Positions 33,801-46,500 of a DNA stretch of 64,000 bases are shown piece after piece (within the stretch, counting starts at the first letter, position 1; each line of letters starts with the position of its first letter). A model generated the notes under the pieces. That model saw only the letters and a list, made by a program, of their open reading frames with translations, did no database searches and was not told the origin of the DNA. The DNA is from Micractinium sp. NFX-FRZ (lineage: Eukaryota > Chlorophyta > Trebouxiophyceae > Chlorellales > Chlorellaceae). The translations under genes were made by a program, and so were the position numbers. Location of the stretch: contig JAPTJF010000029.1 in assembly GCA_029339195.1 (NCBI GenBank), forward strand, positions 186,001-250,000. The letters run 5' to 3'.

Positions 33801-36800
33801 TGACGCCACCTGGGCCCGCCCTGCTGGCGGCCGCCCCCGAGGATGAGGTGCTGGCAGAGATGCTGGCACTGCAGAACGAGCTGATGCAGCAGGCGGCGGC
33901 CAACCGTGCACGCCTGGTGCCGGCGCTGGTGGGGGTGCTGGCGGAGATGGATGAGCGGCGGTCGGCGGCGAAGCAGCGGGCCAAGGAGGAGGAGGATGTG
34001 AAGGCCTGGATCATGGTGAGGTGCCTGCCGGTTGTGTGTGGGCGGTACGGCCTAGGGCATAGGACAGAGGAGGAGGTTTTGGAGGGCTGGATACTGGTCA
34101 AGGCTGCGTGGCAGGGCCAAGGCAAGGGTCAGGGTATTTGGTTTCTCTGGGTGCGTGCGGTCCATGGTGCAGGATCTGCACGGCGGTCCATGGTGCAGGA
34201 TCATGATGGGAAGCCAACCATAAATTTTGCACCCGTTCTGGGCAGCACTGCTGACCAAGTTTCGGGGTCGAAAGGTGCTCTGCACTGCTTGGCGTCCGCG
34301 CACGGACCCATCGCACCAACTGCAATGTACCCTCCCGTGCAGAAAATGCGGGAGATCAAGCGGCAGCAGCACCGCCAGCGACGGGAGCAGGCACACCAGG
34401 AGGCGCTTGCGGCCAAGAAGCAGTCCATTATGGCCTCGCCCCGCCCAGGTGGGGGACGGACTGGCTGCTTTGTGGGTGGTTGGCTGCTTGGTGGGAGGTG
34501 GGAGGTGGGAAATGGTGAGTAGATGCTGAAGGCCAGGAAGCAATCCATTGTGGCATCGCCCCGACCTGGTGAGAGGGTGACTGGCTGGCCTGAGCGGATG
34601 GCAGTTGCACATGCTGAGCAGAGCCGCACGCACTGTGCCGGTGACGGGCAAAGGGGGGTGAGACCGGCGGGCTTCTTGCGCTTGCGCTGAGAGAGCCAGG
34701 TGTGCCTGTTCTCTTGCTGTTTCCCTGCCTGTGCTGCCCTTGCCCTGCTGCACCTCCCTGCAGTATGGATGTGTACAGAGAGATGTCTACCACTTACGCC
34801 TGGAAACCCCGCCCCCTTGAGCTCCCTGCAGTGCTGGGCCGGCAGCGCGGCAGCTACCAAGCAGACTTGGATGGGGCGGGCGGAAGTGGGGAGGAGGGCC
34901 GGGAGGGTTCCCCGCCGCTCGAGTACGCCCTGCGCCCCAACGTGAGTTTGATGGCTGCCAGTGGCAGCACTGGGAACGGGCGTGAGGGCAGAGGCACTGC
35001 TGTGCCGTGCTTTGGTGCATGTGGGAGGAGGCGGGCAGGCGGGCCGGGCAGTGGGGCAGCGGAGCATGGCCTGCGCCCGGTCCTCTCCCAGTTGCACCAC
35101 CAGCGCCCATGCCGCACACTGTGCCCTCCCTCTCCCATCTCTTCTTCCTTTGCCGCAGGAGCTGTACGATGTGCTGGCTCACCGGGAGCCCGACCAGGAG
35201 TCGTTCTGCGCCGTGTGTGGCGACGGGCAGTCGGGTGAGTGCATGCAGCGGCTGGCGGAGGCCTGCCAGAGCACAGCAGGCTTGCCTGCGCTTGCCTGTG
35301 CTTTCTTGGCCTGGCCGTTGCCAGCCGGCCCGCCAGGGGGCTGGTTTGCAACCCCCTCTGCTCTTCCTGCTTGCCTGCCTGCTCCATTGCTTGACATTCG
35401 TCCTGTCACACCTCTGCTTGCAACATTTGCCGCCTGCCCACCAGCCTGCCGATGTTCCTGCGTGCGCCCCATCCGCTTGCAGCACCCCCCAACCAGATCG
35501 TGTTCTGCGAGCGCTGCGACGTGGCTGTGCACCAGAACTGCTACGGCATTGCGGTGGTGCCAGAGGGCGAGTGGCTGTGCGAGCCCTGCCGGGAGTATGA
35601 GGACATGCTGCACGCGCAGGGGGTGCCGCCGGTGAGCCGCGTGCTGCATGGCGTCACTGGCCTGTGTTTCTTGCTTTGTTTCCTGTGGGTTTGTCGCTCA
35701 TCCGCGCCCGCCGTCCGCTGTGAGTCAAGTCACGGCGCACGTGTGTGCAACTGTGTGTGCATGGGAGCGGGAGCACAAATACCAGCGATGTCCAGCTCCG
35801 GCGAGCGGGTAGGCCCTGCGCCGGCCGGCCTGATGCCATTGCTGGTAGCGCCGCAGCTTACAGACGTGCAACATGGCCATCTGGTCTGCTTGCTCACTGC
35901 CCCATTTGCCTGCCCGTTGCCTTGTCTGTCCCTTGCTAGGCTGAGATCCGGCCGCCCTCCTGGCAGTCGGATCCCGACAACCGGCAGCCGCTGGACGGCG
36001 GCGCGCGCAGCGTGAAGTGCGCGCTGTGCCCCATCAAGTGCGGCGCGTTCAAGAAGGCCGAGGATGGGCGCCGCTGGGTGCACTCGGTGAGCAAGCAGAA
36101 GGTTTCTCTTACTGACGGCGGCAGCAGCGCATGGATGCCTGCCCAGCCGCCTGGCATGTGGCATGCCTCGCAGGCAGCAGGCACGCCGCCTGCCCTCCCC
36201 GCACGTCTCGCCTCCCCCGTCCACGCTTCCGCCCCCAGCCCACTGCACTCGCCCCTGGCCCTCACCATGCCCTGCCCGCCCTGCCCGTGCCCGCCCGTCT
36301 CCTTCGCACCCGCAGGCCTGCGCGCTGTGGTTGCCCGAGACCTACCTGTCCTTCCGGGAGGTGCCCGGGGTGGGCCGCCAGGAGTTTGTGGCCGGGCTGG
36401 ACAAGCTCAAGTCGGAGCGGCTGGACGGGCGCTGCGCCATCTGCGGCCTCAACGACGGGGCGGTCATGGCCTGCCAGCAGCCCGGCGGCTGCACCACAAG
36501 CTTCCACGTGCTCTGTGCCCGCAACATTGGGCTGTACCTCAGTGAGTGTAGGGCAGTACATCGGGCTGTGCCTCAGTGAGTACTGGGCGGCGCGTGCTGG
36601 AACGGTGGCTGGGTGCCTGCCCGGGGTTGTTGGGCTACTAGGATGAAGGGCTACATGCAGCATGGAACATGGGGGCAGGGCTGGCATGCTCCCATCCCAG
36701 CCGGCAACCCGCGGCCGCGCTGCACGCCCTTGTTGACCAGCCTCCTGGCTTTCTGCCCGTCCGCCCGGCCCCCGCTGCAGCCATCCGGCCGGACCCGTCC

Positions 36801-39327
36801 CGCAAGGCAGCGGTGCAGTACCGCGTGTACTGCGCGCTGCACAGCGCAACGCAGCAGGCGAGGGACGAGAAGGCGTGGCAGGAGCGGCTGGAGAAGGCGG
36901 CGCAGCAGCAGCAGAAGGAGAGCAAGGCCAAAGCGGCGGAGCGGGCGGTGGTGGCGAAGCAGGCGCTGGCGGCTCAGGAGCAGGAGAGGCACCAGCTGTC
37001 CATCCTGCGTGCAAACATGGAGATGTGCCGGTGGGTGGGGCTGGTTGGGGAGTTGGGGGGACACCTAGAGGAGACAGGAGGCACCAGTGGGTCGGCTGTA
37101 CGCTGTGGGCGAGCGGCAGGCGGGTGGGGTCGGGTTTCTGGGGATGTCGCAGTGCTGCCGGTTGGGCGGCCAAGTAAGCAGGCAGTCGACCCACCTGCTT
37201 GCGTCCATCCAGCTTGCCTGCCTCCTGTGTCCGTCTCATGTCCCCCTGCGCACCACGCGCCACCATGTGCCAGGCTCCCGCCCTTGGCCGCTGTCTGACC
37301 TGCTTGTTTCTCCGCCCAAATATGCTCCGCTGGTTCGCCTGTCCCGTCTCCAGCTCACCCCTCCCACCCGCTGCGGCGCGCTTTGCCCCACCCGCAGCAT
37401 GCTGATTGACGTGACCAAGCGGCGCGAGCGGCTGAAGAAGCAGCTGGTGCTGCTTCAGCAGCAGGAGTGGCCGCTGATGCAGAATGAGGACCCCGAGGCG
37501 GCGCTGGCACGCATTCAGGAGCGGCAGCGGTACGACGCTGAGATGCGGGAGGCCGATGCAGCAGAGGCAGCGGCGGCTGAGGCGGCCGTTGCCGCTGGCG
37601 TGCAGCCGCCGGCAGAGCTGCTCGCGTTTGACGCTGCAGCGGTGGCAGCAGCGACACCCATTGCACAGCCGTCACAGCAACAGCAGCAGCAGCAGACGTT
37701 TGCGCAGTTTGGGCTGCAGCTGCCGCCGCCCATGCCGCTGCCGACGCCGGCTCCACCGGCCCAGGTGCCGGCGCCGGTGGTGGTGCCGCCGGCGGCGCCA
37801 CAGCAGCAGCAGGCGGTGCAGCCAGCACAGCAGGTGCAGCAGCCGGTGCTGCAACCTCCGCAGCCTGCACAACAAGTACAGCAGCAGGTGCAGCCACAGC
37901 AGGCGCAGCAGGCGCAGCAGCAGGCGCAGATCCCCGTGCTTCCAGGGCTGCCAATAACCATGGACCCCCTGGCAATGTTTGCCCAGCAGCAGGCGCCGCA
38001 GCCGCCGCTGCTGGCGGGCCTGCCGCAGGTTCAGGTGCAGGCAGCCCCCTCCTTTGCTCTCGACATGTTTGAGCAGCAGCCGCCGCAGCCGCCCCAGCTG
38101 TCGGCGGCACAGCAGCAGCAGCTGGCGATGCAGGCACAGCAGGCGCAGCAGCAGCAGTTCTTCAGCATGATGCAGGCGCAGCAGGTGCAGCAGGCACAGC
38201 AGGCGCAGCAGCACGCGCGCCAGCGCATGGCGGCGCAGGCCAGCTCTGCGGCAGCCCTGGCCGCCTTCCCCGGCATTTCTATGCCGATGCCCGTCACAGG
38301 AGCCATGGCCCTGCCGCAGCTCCAGCAGCAGCAGCCGGGGATCCTGATGCACAGGCAGCAGGAGCTGCCGCCAGCGGCGGCAGGCATGCTGGTGAATGCT
38401 GCGGGTGGCGCAGCGGCCACAGCGCAGGTCCCACAAGACGTTGCTGCAGCCATGTTTGGCATGCCTGGGGCGGGCCTGATGCTGCCGCAGATGCCGCTGC
38501 CGCAGATGCCGCTGCCGTTCCCGCAGGCAGCACAGCAAGCGCAGCAGCAGCAGGCAGCCCAGCAGGCAGCGCAGCAGGCGGCGCAGCAGCAGGCACAGCA
38601 GCAGGCGCAGCAGCAGCAGCGCATCATGATGTCGATGCAGCAGCAGCAGCAGCAGCAGCAGCAGGCGGCACAGTATGCGCGTGTTGACCCCGCCGTAGCA
38701 GCGATGCTTGCCGCCCAGCCGCCAGTCGTGCTCCCCACAATGCCCCCTCCTCCCATGCCTCCACCCATCCCGCCGCCAGCACCGCCCCCAGCAGCAGCGC
38801 CGACGCCGGCTCCAGCAGCAGTGTCTACCGGCACGCCTCGGGGCGTGTCTCCGCAGCCGCCCAGCGCAACAAACGCGTCTGGCCGCCCCAAGCGTGCCGC
38901 CGCCGCCACGGGGCAGCTGGGGAGCCACAAGCGGCGGCGGGGGAGCTCCGAGGAAGCTGCCCCCACCCCCCGGGCGAGCCGCATGATGCCGCCTGCCTCG
39001 CCGAGCGCCGCTGCGGCAGCAGCAGCAGGGCCAGGATCTGCCGGGGATGCGGGCCTCGGGTCGGGGGGCCACCACCCGGGCGGCGCAGCTGCTGCGGCTG
39101 GCCGCCGCCAGCGCACCGCCTCTGCCAAGGTGCGTGAGAACCTGCTGCAGCGGGAGCGGCAGATGACTGCAGAGGAGGCAGAGGCGTTGAATGCACAGCT
39201 GCCGGGGCCGCTGAGGTACCTGCCAGCCGCTGAGCTGGAGGCGCAGCTGGGGGCGCCGCAGGTGCGGGACGCCGCCGGCGGCAGCGCGCGGCGGCAGCCC
39301 AAGCCGCGGAGCAAGCCGGGGCGGTGA
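30834..39327 (+). CDS. BRPF/JADE-like PHD-zinc knuckle-ePHD chromatin protein, ~1712 aa
   Basis: Thirteen exons: 30834-31160, 31350-31433, 31757-31927, 32122-33427, 33759-34015, 34343-34448, 34832-34941, 35159-35234, 35483-35631, 35940-36086, 36316-36541, 36781-37030, 37398-39327; 5139 nt, in frame. The diagnostic block is PHD1 ([30 protein letters not shown]), a zinc knuckle ([14 protein letters not shown]) and an extended PHD ([16 protein letters not shown]), residues ~787-990. This PZP module reads histone H3 tails and DNA in BRPF, JADE and AF10 and recruits MYST acetyltransferases. A coiled coil follows (exon 12). Exon 13 is mostly Gln/Pro/Ala-rich, then basic (HKRRRG), a likely activation tail and NLS. 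No bromodomain or PWWP is seen. Exon 7 may instead begin near 34764, but the phase then fails. Confidence 0.88.
33676..33718. repeat. Short direct repeat (GATGTTGTCCTCCTCCCT) in intron 4 of the PHD gene
   Basis: Two perfect copies and one partial copy of an 18-base unit just upstream of exon 5, forming part of its pyrimidine-rich tract. Confidence 0.8.
34531..34595 (+). repeat. Splice-junction echo of PHD-gene exon 6 end
   Basis: Copy of 34411-34475 at an offset of exactly 120 bp. It includes the last 38 bases of exon 6, a G/GTGAGA donor and about 25 bases of the following intron. It encodes almost the same peptide end ([10 protein letters not shown]) but has no acceptor in the right phase. 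Confidence 0.85.
36552..36590 (+). repeat. Splice-junction echo of PHD-gene exon 11 end
   Basis: 34-bp offset tandem copy of 36518-36556 with the same GGGCTGT-CCTCA/GTGAGT border. Two functional-looking donors therefore sit 34 bp apart. Confidence 0.85.
38637..38666 (+). repeat. CAG run coding polyglutamine
   Basis: Ten consecutive CAG/GCA-type triplets in the Gln-rich last exon of the PHD gene, coding an uninterrupted Gln tract. Confidence 0.85.
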
Positions 39328-39492
39328 GCGGGTGCGCGAGTGGCACAGCTGCACCCACCCGACAGCCGCTGGACGCGCCCCTCGGGGCTTGCTGACACTA
39401 AACACCTGACGACCCCCCTTGCGTTACCACCATCACTCCGGCACCCCATGCGTTGACCGCCCTGTTTGCTCCCGCCCCTTGGGAAGTCCGCT

Positions 39493-39497
39493 TGTAA
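39493..39497 (+). terminator. Putative poly(A) signal TGTAA for the PHD gene
   Basis: TGTAA 166 bp after the stop codon. Confidence 0.55.
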
Positions 39498-39973
39498 CCG
39501 CACTGCCTGACCAGACTGCACAGCCCAAGTACAGGCGTCTGGGTATTCTGGGTGCTGTGGGCCGTGGTCATTGCTGGCATGCATGAGCGTGCATGTATTG
39601 CGCATTGGAATGGACGAGAGTTCCCGGAGGGCAGGGTGCCGGGAGGCACGACTCGTGCTACGGCACAGTGCAGACACTAGTGCTCGCCCGAATCCAGTGC
39701 CCTTTGATTGCACCTTCAGCGCTCGCTTTTGCCATGTGTACAGGCATGTTCACAGAGCAGTTCTTCAGAAAAGGACAATCTCCCTTGCAACCAACTTCCC
39801 CTGTGCTTCAGTTCAGCACAGGCACGCGCGGAAGCCTCTGCTTGCCCACACATGTCCAAGCCATAGCCCTGCCTCCTGAATGCTGTGGAGAGCTTCCTCT
39901 GCGCTTGTTGAATGTCCAGCATGTCGGCTTGTGCACGCGCGGGCAAACCACCGGTGCCGTGGGGTATCGTGGG

Positions 39974-39978
39974 TTACA
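39974..39978 (-). terminator. Putative poly(A) signal TGTAA for ClpB
   Basis: TTACA on the + strand, 575 bp after the ClpB stop. Confidence 0.45.
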
Positions 39979-40552
39979 TTCGACCAGGCATAAGCATGAA
40001 AGGGGGGAGTTCTCGAGAAGGCAGTACGACCAGAAGGGGGGAGGGAGGGGATCGAGGGTCCCACAAAGCGAGACTGACTTTTCAAAGAGCAGGAGACAAC
40101 GGGGCATAGAAAACTGGGGCCCGCTGGGACAGGGCCATGGGGTGCGGCCAAAGCGCAGGTTTACTAAAGTGTGGTGTTGCTGGCGTGGAGGCCAGCTGAG
40201 AGTCCCTCAAACTGAGGTGTTAAAATGAGGTGTGCAGAGAAGGAAAACAGCTGCGCCGCACACGAGGGAAGGCAAGATGGGCTGGTGTGGTGCCTGAGTA
40301 GGGCCCCAGCGGGTGGAGCCGTGCCGCTGCCGGCATCGACCTCACCGCCAGCTCAGCCATAAGACCAAGCAGCCGAGCTCACCCATCAGCGCACCGCCGC
40401 GCCCTCCCCAGCTTCCTCACAAGGCCGAGTGGCAGGGCGTCAAGGCTGCCCACATGATCACGCACCGTGAACGGCGGCGCCCGCACGACAGCCGCGCCCT
40501 CACATCGCAACGACTTCCCATGCTAGGGAGTTGGGGCAGTGCCGGCCGTAAA

Positions 40553-43500
40553 TCACACCACCAGCTCGGCAGCATTTTCCCCCTGGGACACCCCGTGGTT
40601 TGGGTCGTCCTTGCGGTACACCATGAGCCCCGTGGCCTGCGCAGCTCCTGGGGCCTCGACCACCACTGTGTCCTCCTCCTGCGAGGCACACGCAGTTGCA
40701 TAAGGTTAGGGGATACGTTGGGGGCGGGTGAAGCGTGCCGTGCCGGCGCCCAATCAGGTGATGGGAGGGCGGCAGGGCAGTTGCAAGGGCGGTCTGTGGG
40801 GCGGCTCTTGCCTTCCCAGGCCCCATCCCATCCTGCATCCGAAGCCATCGTGACCCAGCGCAAGCTGGCACGTCAGGGTGCCCTTTGCCAGCCGACCCTT
40901 CTACAGTTCAAATCATAGGAGGCAACGTGAACAGCACACACCACACACCCTCTCCCCTGCCATGTCAGCTCACCGCAAAGTCGCCGCGCAGGATTCCCTT
41001 TGCCAGCGCCGTCTCCAGCTCCTGCTGCACCACGCGCTTGACGGGGCGGGCGCCAAAGGCGGGGTCGTACCCGCGGGTGGCCAGGTACTCCACGGCTGCA
41101 GGGAGGAGGCGGGGAGGAATTGCCAGCATAACCAGTGAGTGGCAAGGGCACACAGGCAGGGGGGGGGGGGCCAACAGAGGCGGGATAGCCAGGCACTCCA
41201 CGGCTGCGCGTTGTGGGGGACAGAGAGCGGGACCCGGGGTGACGGGACAGGGGGCAGGCAGATGGGTGCGACGGGGGCGAGGGCCTGGGATCTCAAGATG
41301 AGGGGCGGGGGCAGGTGGCGACAGGGTGAGCGCAACCGCACACAAGCAGGGCAGCTGGCAGGAGGCGGAACAAGTGGGCGGCCCACACAGCGCAGGCAAG
41401 CCCAACAGGCGGCGCCCCATGCAGGGAGGGCAGAGCAGCACTGGCGGTGCCTGTGGCCACCCACCCGAGTCCCTCAGGTCCATCTTCATCTTCTTCTCAG
41501 CCAGACGCTTCTCCACACGCTTGGCCTGCAGGGCACGGCGGCAAGTTGCATAGCAGCGTGAGAAGCAAGGAGAGTCAGGGAGGGGGAGCGGGGGGCACGG
41601 GCTGATGTGGGCGCGGCCAAGATTGGTGGGCGCAGAGCAGCACAAGAGCTGGTGCGACACACGGCCTGCTTTATCCCACCGCCCCTTCCCTCCCTGCCAG
41701 CGCAGCACCCTCCACACCCCATCCCACCTGCAAGATGCTCCTGATCCGGCCCTCTCCTCCACACCTCCTCCCGTTGCCAACACTTCCCTGTCACCACAAC
41801 ACGCACACCCGCGCCCCGCCCCGCCCACCTGCAGCAGCACGATGCTCTTGATTTGGTCGCGCCGCAGCCCCTGGAACACGATGAACTCGTCGATGCGGTT
41901 GATGAACTCGGGGCGGAAGTGCAGGCGGACCTGCGGCACAAAGCGGCAAGTGTAAGAAAGTGGTCAGTAAGCAAGGTGGATGAACTCGGGGCGGAAGTGC
42001 AGGCGGACCTGCAGCAGGGGAGGGCAGAGCACATGGCGTTCATGTGCAGCCAATAAGCAAGCAGCTGAGGCTGGTGAACTCGGGGCGGAAGTGCAGGCGG
42101 GCCTGCGACCCGATACAGTAAGTGTAAGGAAGCGGCCAGTCAACAAGGTGGATGCACTCGACCCAATGCCACACAATGTAACCCCTAGGCCGAGCTGTCC
42201 TCACCTGCTGCGTGACCTGGTTCTTCATCCCCTCAAAGTCGCCGCGGTCCATCGACTCGAGGATGGTGGCGCTGCCGATGTTGGAGGTCAGGATGATGAC
42301 GGCGTTCTTGAAGTTCACCACGCGCCCCTGCAGCAGTGGGCAGCGGATTGGCACACGCAAGATGAGGCATGGCAGTTGTTGAGAAAGCAGGGTGCGGTGG
42401 GCTGGCGAGGTGACACTGGGGGCTGGCAGGGTGTAGCAGCGTTCTGGCCCCAGTGCTGTGCCGTTCGCCCACATCAAGAACGAAGAGGAGCGAGAGGAAA
42501 CACATAGCCCTCCCCACATCTCCCCCACACCTGCGAGTCGGTCACCCGTCCGTCATCCAGGATCTGCAGCAGCACGTTGAACACGTCGCCGTGCGCCTTC
42601 TCCACCTCGTCAAACAGGATGACAGCGTAGGGGCGGCGCCTGCGGTACAGGCGTGGGGGGAGGGCGGTACAGGGGCGCCAGTGGGCGGTACAAGGCTCCC
42701 CCACCTCGTCAAACAGTAAAGGAATGTCAAATACTCATGCAACGGCGTGTACAGTATAGGTGTGGTAAGACGGGCGGTGCAAGGGCAGTACATGTAGGCA
42801 AAAGGCGGCCCAAGTGGGGCGACCACTTGAGGGCCGTACCGCCTCGAAAGCGCCCTCCATGCTGGAGCCGCCCGCAACGCCCCGCGCCAGCTGCTGCCAC
42901 CGCCAGCGCAAGGACTGCCCAAGTTTCCGCTCCACCCCGCCCCACCCTTGTGCCTGCCCCACCCACCGGACTGCCTCTGTCAGCTGGCCTCCCTCCTCGT
43001 AGCCCACGTAGCCGGGGGGAGCGCCAATCAGGCGGGACACCGTGTGCTGCAGCAGGGCGCAGCAGGGGCCGCGAGGTCAGCAGCCAACAGGGCGTGGCGG
43101 CAGGCAGTGGCGCCACCTTCTCAGCAGGTTCGCCATGCTCTCGCTGCATTCAGAGTCCCGCCCGGCCAGTGCCTCCCCCTCCTCCGTTCCGCCACCCACA
43201 CTCCCATATCCCACATGCCCTGGCGCCCCCCAGGCACAGTGGCCGCCATACGAAAGGTGCCCCCCCCTCTCCCGGGGTGAGTGCCCCCTCACCTTCTCCA
43301 TGTACTCGCTCATGTCCAGCCGCACCATGGCCGCCTCGCTGTCAAACATGTACTCAGCCAGCTGCAAGTTTAACACAAAAAGCAGAGGGGGGAGCAAGTG
43401 AGGGGGTGGTGTGCACGTGCTCGGCCTTTGAGAGAGGCAGAGGGAAATGAGGCAGACACCGGAGGCGGGGGGGCATCAGGTATCATCGGAGGACAACCGC

Positions 43501-46500
43501 TGCCACATGGCACAGCATGCACTGCACAGCAGGGGACGTACCGCCTTGGCCAGCTCCGTCTTGCCCACGCCGGTGGGCCCAAGGAACATGAAGGACGCGA
43601 TGGGGCGGTTGGGGTCCGACAGGCCGGCGCGCGAGCGCTGGATGGCGTCTGTGGGTGTGAGGGGAGGTGAACGGAGGGGGAAAAGGAGAGGTTGGGTGGG
43701 TGGCGCGCTTTGCATTTCCGCTGCACACCCATCTCCCCGCCAATCACCATAGAGTGCAGCCCTGAGTGCAGCAGCTTCTCGCCACCCAAACCAAACACCC
43801 ACAACCAGGTCTTGTAACGACGCCAACAGGCGGTGGTCACTCAGTCGCCACCGCAACCACACACCTGCCATAGCCAATCACCCGGCTGTGCATTCCGTGC
43901 CCCCTCCCCCCACGGCACACGTTGTGCTGTGCACCCACCTGCCACCGCGTCCACCGCCTCCTCCTGGCCACTCACCCCCTCGTTTGCAGCTCGCCAGCTG
44001 GGTACAGCAGCGGCTCGCCACACCACCCAAACCCAACCTGCCCAACTCAAACATGACATATGTTAACGAAAATGCAGTGCCTATTCACCTGCCACCGCGT
44101 CCACCGCCTCCTCCTGGCCAATCACCCTCTTGTGCAGCTCGTCCGCCAGGTGCAGCAGCTTCTCGCGCTCGCTGGCCTTGAGGGAGGACACCGGGATGCC
44201 CGTCCACTTGCTCACCACCTCGGCAATGTCCTGCTCTGTCACCTCGCTGTGCAGCATGCGGTTGGCCTGGGGAGGGAAGGGGGAGGGAGGGCATGGTTGG
44301 GGAAAAGGCATGGGTTGGGTGGTAAAACAAACAGGCCTCCTCTCAAATGCCTCCTCCGACAGCAACGGCAGCAGGCACACCCATGTTCACACATGGAGCC
44401 AGAATCCATTCACCAAGGTGCTTGTGGATTACAGTCATCCCTTTCTCCTACCGGCGTGCCCCTCTCCCCCTCTCTAAAGCACATGCGAGAAGCCATCACA
44501 GGCGCTCGAAATGCTGTGCCTCCCCTACCCCCCTGGCCCGTCACCGCCGTGTCCGCCTCCTCCAGCGGCAGCACACATCAGCATATGCAAGAACGCATGC
44601 AAGAACACATGCACCCAGGCGCCTGTGGAACGCAAGGTCTCCCCTCCCCACGCTCCGGCCTCCCCCTTACCGACTTGTCCGCCTCCTCCAGCAGCTCCTC
44701 CGCCTCCTTCAGGCTCTTCTGCAGCTCCAGCAGCGTGCCGTACTTGAGCTCCGCGGCGCGGTTCAGGTCGTAGTCGCGCTCGGCGGCCTGCGGTGGGAGG
44801 AGGACAGCCGCAATCAAGATTGGTGGGCGAGGAGCCTAGGGGAGGGTGAGGCTGGGGCATGCGGCTTTGTGCGGGTTGGTGCTGCGTGGCCTAAGAAGGG
44901 AAGGCTGAAGCGGGGGAAGGAGGTCGTTGTCCCGGTAGGGGGAGTTCCTTCTCCTCGCGAGGGAAGGAACATGCCTCCCCCGCCTGCCAGCCTACCCCCA
45001 CCATGCCCCCGTCTTCCAACCTCCACACCTCCCGCCCACCCGCAGCGCACACCTGAATCTCGATGTTCACACGGTCAATCTCCCCGCGCAGCTGCTGCAC
45101 CCGCCCCATCTCGTCACGCTCCGCCTCCCACGCGGCGCTCAGATCCTTCTGCTGCCTCTGGAGGGCTGCAGGGGGCGGGGAAGGAGGGGGCGGGAAGCAG
45201 AGGTATGTGAGGCAGAGGAAGGGGCAAACAAGTGGGGTTGTGTGCTTGATGCGTGTGTGACAGAAGCAGGAACAAGCCATGGGGTGGCGTGCAAGCGGGC
45301 AGTACAGTCGGCACCGGCAGGTGGGCAGCTGGCAAAGGGGGCTGGGGCCCACACACACTGTGCACTGGAGCCCCTGCCGCTCCGCCTCCCCTTCCCGCTC
45401 CTTGTGTGACCCCCACCCACACCCCACCCACCGTCCAGCTGCGTCTCCAGCGCCGTCAGCCGCTGCTTGGCCCCCCTGTCGTTGGCTTCCACCGCCTTGC
45501 GCAGGCTCAGCCGCTCCATCTCCAGCTGGAGCACTTTGCGGTCCACCTGCAGGTGGGGCGGCGGGTGCCAGGGGGAGGTATGATCAAGTTAGAGGGACAC
45601 GAGAAGAGGCCGGAGGAGCGGTGGGCATAGCCGCCGCTGCCAGCTGAGGCACAACGCCGCCAGCCAGCGCCTGGACATGTGGTTGGCAGCGCACGCACCT
45701 GCAGCCTGCGCTGTGCACCGCCCCAAACACGCCCCAGCCACTACACTCAGCCAAGCCGCCACCGCCGCCTTTGTGTTGCACACTCAAAGGCAGTCCCCAC
45801 ACCACCGCGTTTGTGTTGCACACTCAAAAAGCAGGGCAGATCCCCACACCGCCGCGTTTGTGTTGCACACTCAAAAAGGCAGCCCTCCCACCTCATCCAG
45901 AGCCAGAGGCTTGGAGGTGATCTCCATCTTCAGCTTGGCGGCGGCCTCGTCCACCAGGTCGATCGCCTTGTCTGCAGGGGGAATTGGTGGGGCAGGGGCA
46001 TGTGAATTGCGTCAGGTTTGGAGTGGGAAGAGTGCGGGTGCCAGGGCAGCAGGAAGCGGCAGCCGCCGTGTCAACCTGAGGGTTGCTGGGAGGGGCATGC
46101 ACGTTCTATCCATTGCTCGGCACTGCAGGCTGCACCAGACCGGGTGGAGATGGAGCTCTTCACACCCTGCTGTGCGCCCCATCCACACGAGCCAACACCA
46201 GCACAGCTCGCCTCCTGCCCCCCTTCAACACGCCACCTGGTGACACACACACACACACACATGCTTACACAACAAAGCAGGCAAGCCCTCCCGACCCCCT
46301 CCATCTCTGCTGCCGAACACTTCCTTCCATACACACACACCACCACCACTACCGCCGCCGCCGCTCGCTCACCGGGCAGGAAGCGGTCGGCAATGTATCG
46401 GTCGCTCAGCACTGCGGCCTCGACGAGGGCAGAGTCGGAGATTTTGACGCCGTGGTGCAGCTCGTAGCGCTCCCGTAGGCCGCGCAGGATTGAGATGGTG

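Larger units (their letters stand above)
39328..40552. other. Convergent intergenic region (3'UTRs of PHD gene and ClpB)
   Basis: 1.2 kb with no supported gene. Contains the putative poly(A) signals of both converging genes. Confidence 0.55.

Noticed and set aside
37672..39713. Two - strand frames of 560-577 residues opposite the last exon of the PHD gene
   Set aside because: They are Cys/Leu/Arg runs complementary to CAG/GCG-rich coding sequence, with no domain; the + strand frame continues the PHD protein in phase.
45768..45890. Regularly spaced repeats that could suggest a CRISPR-like array
   Set aside because: Only three imperfect copies within a ClpB intron of a eukaryotic gene; simple tandem repeat.
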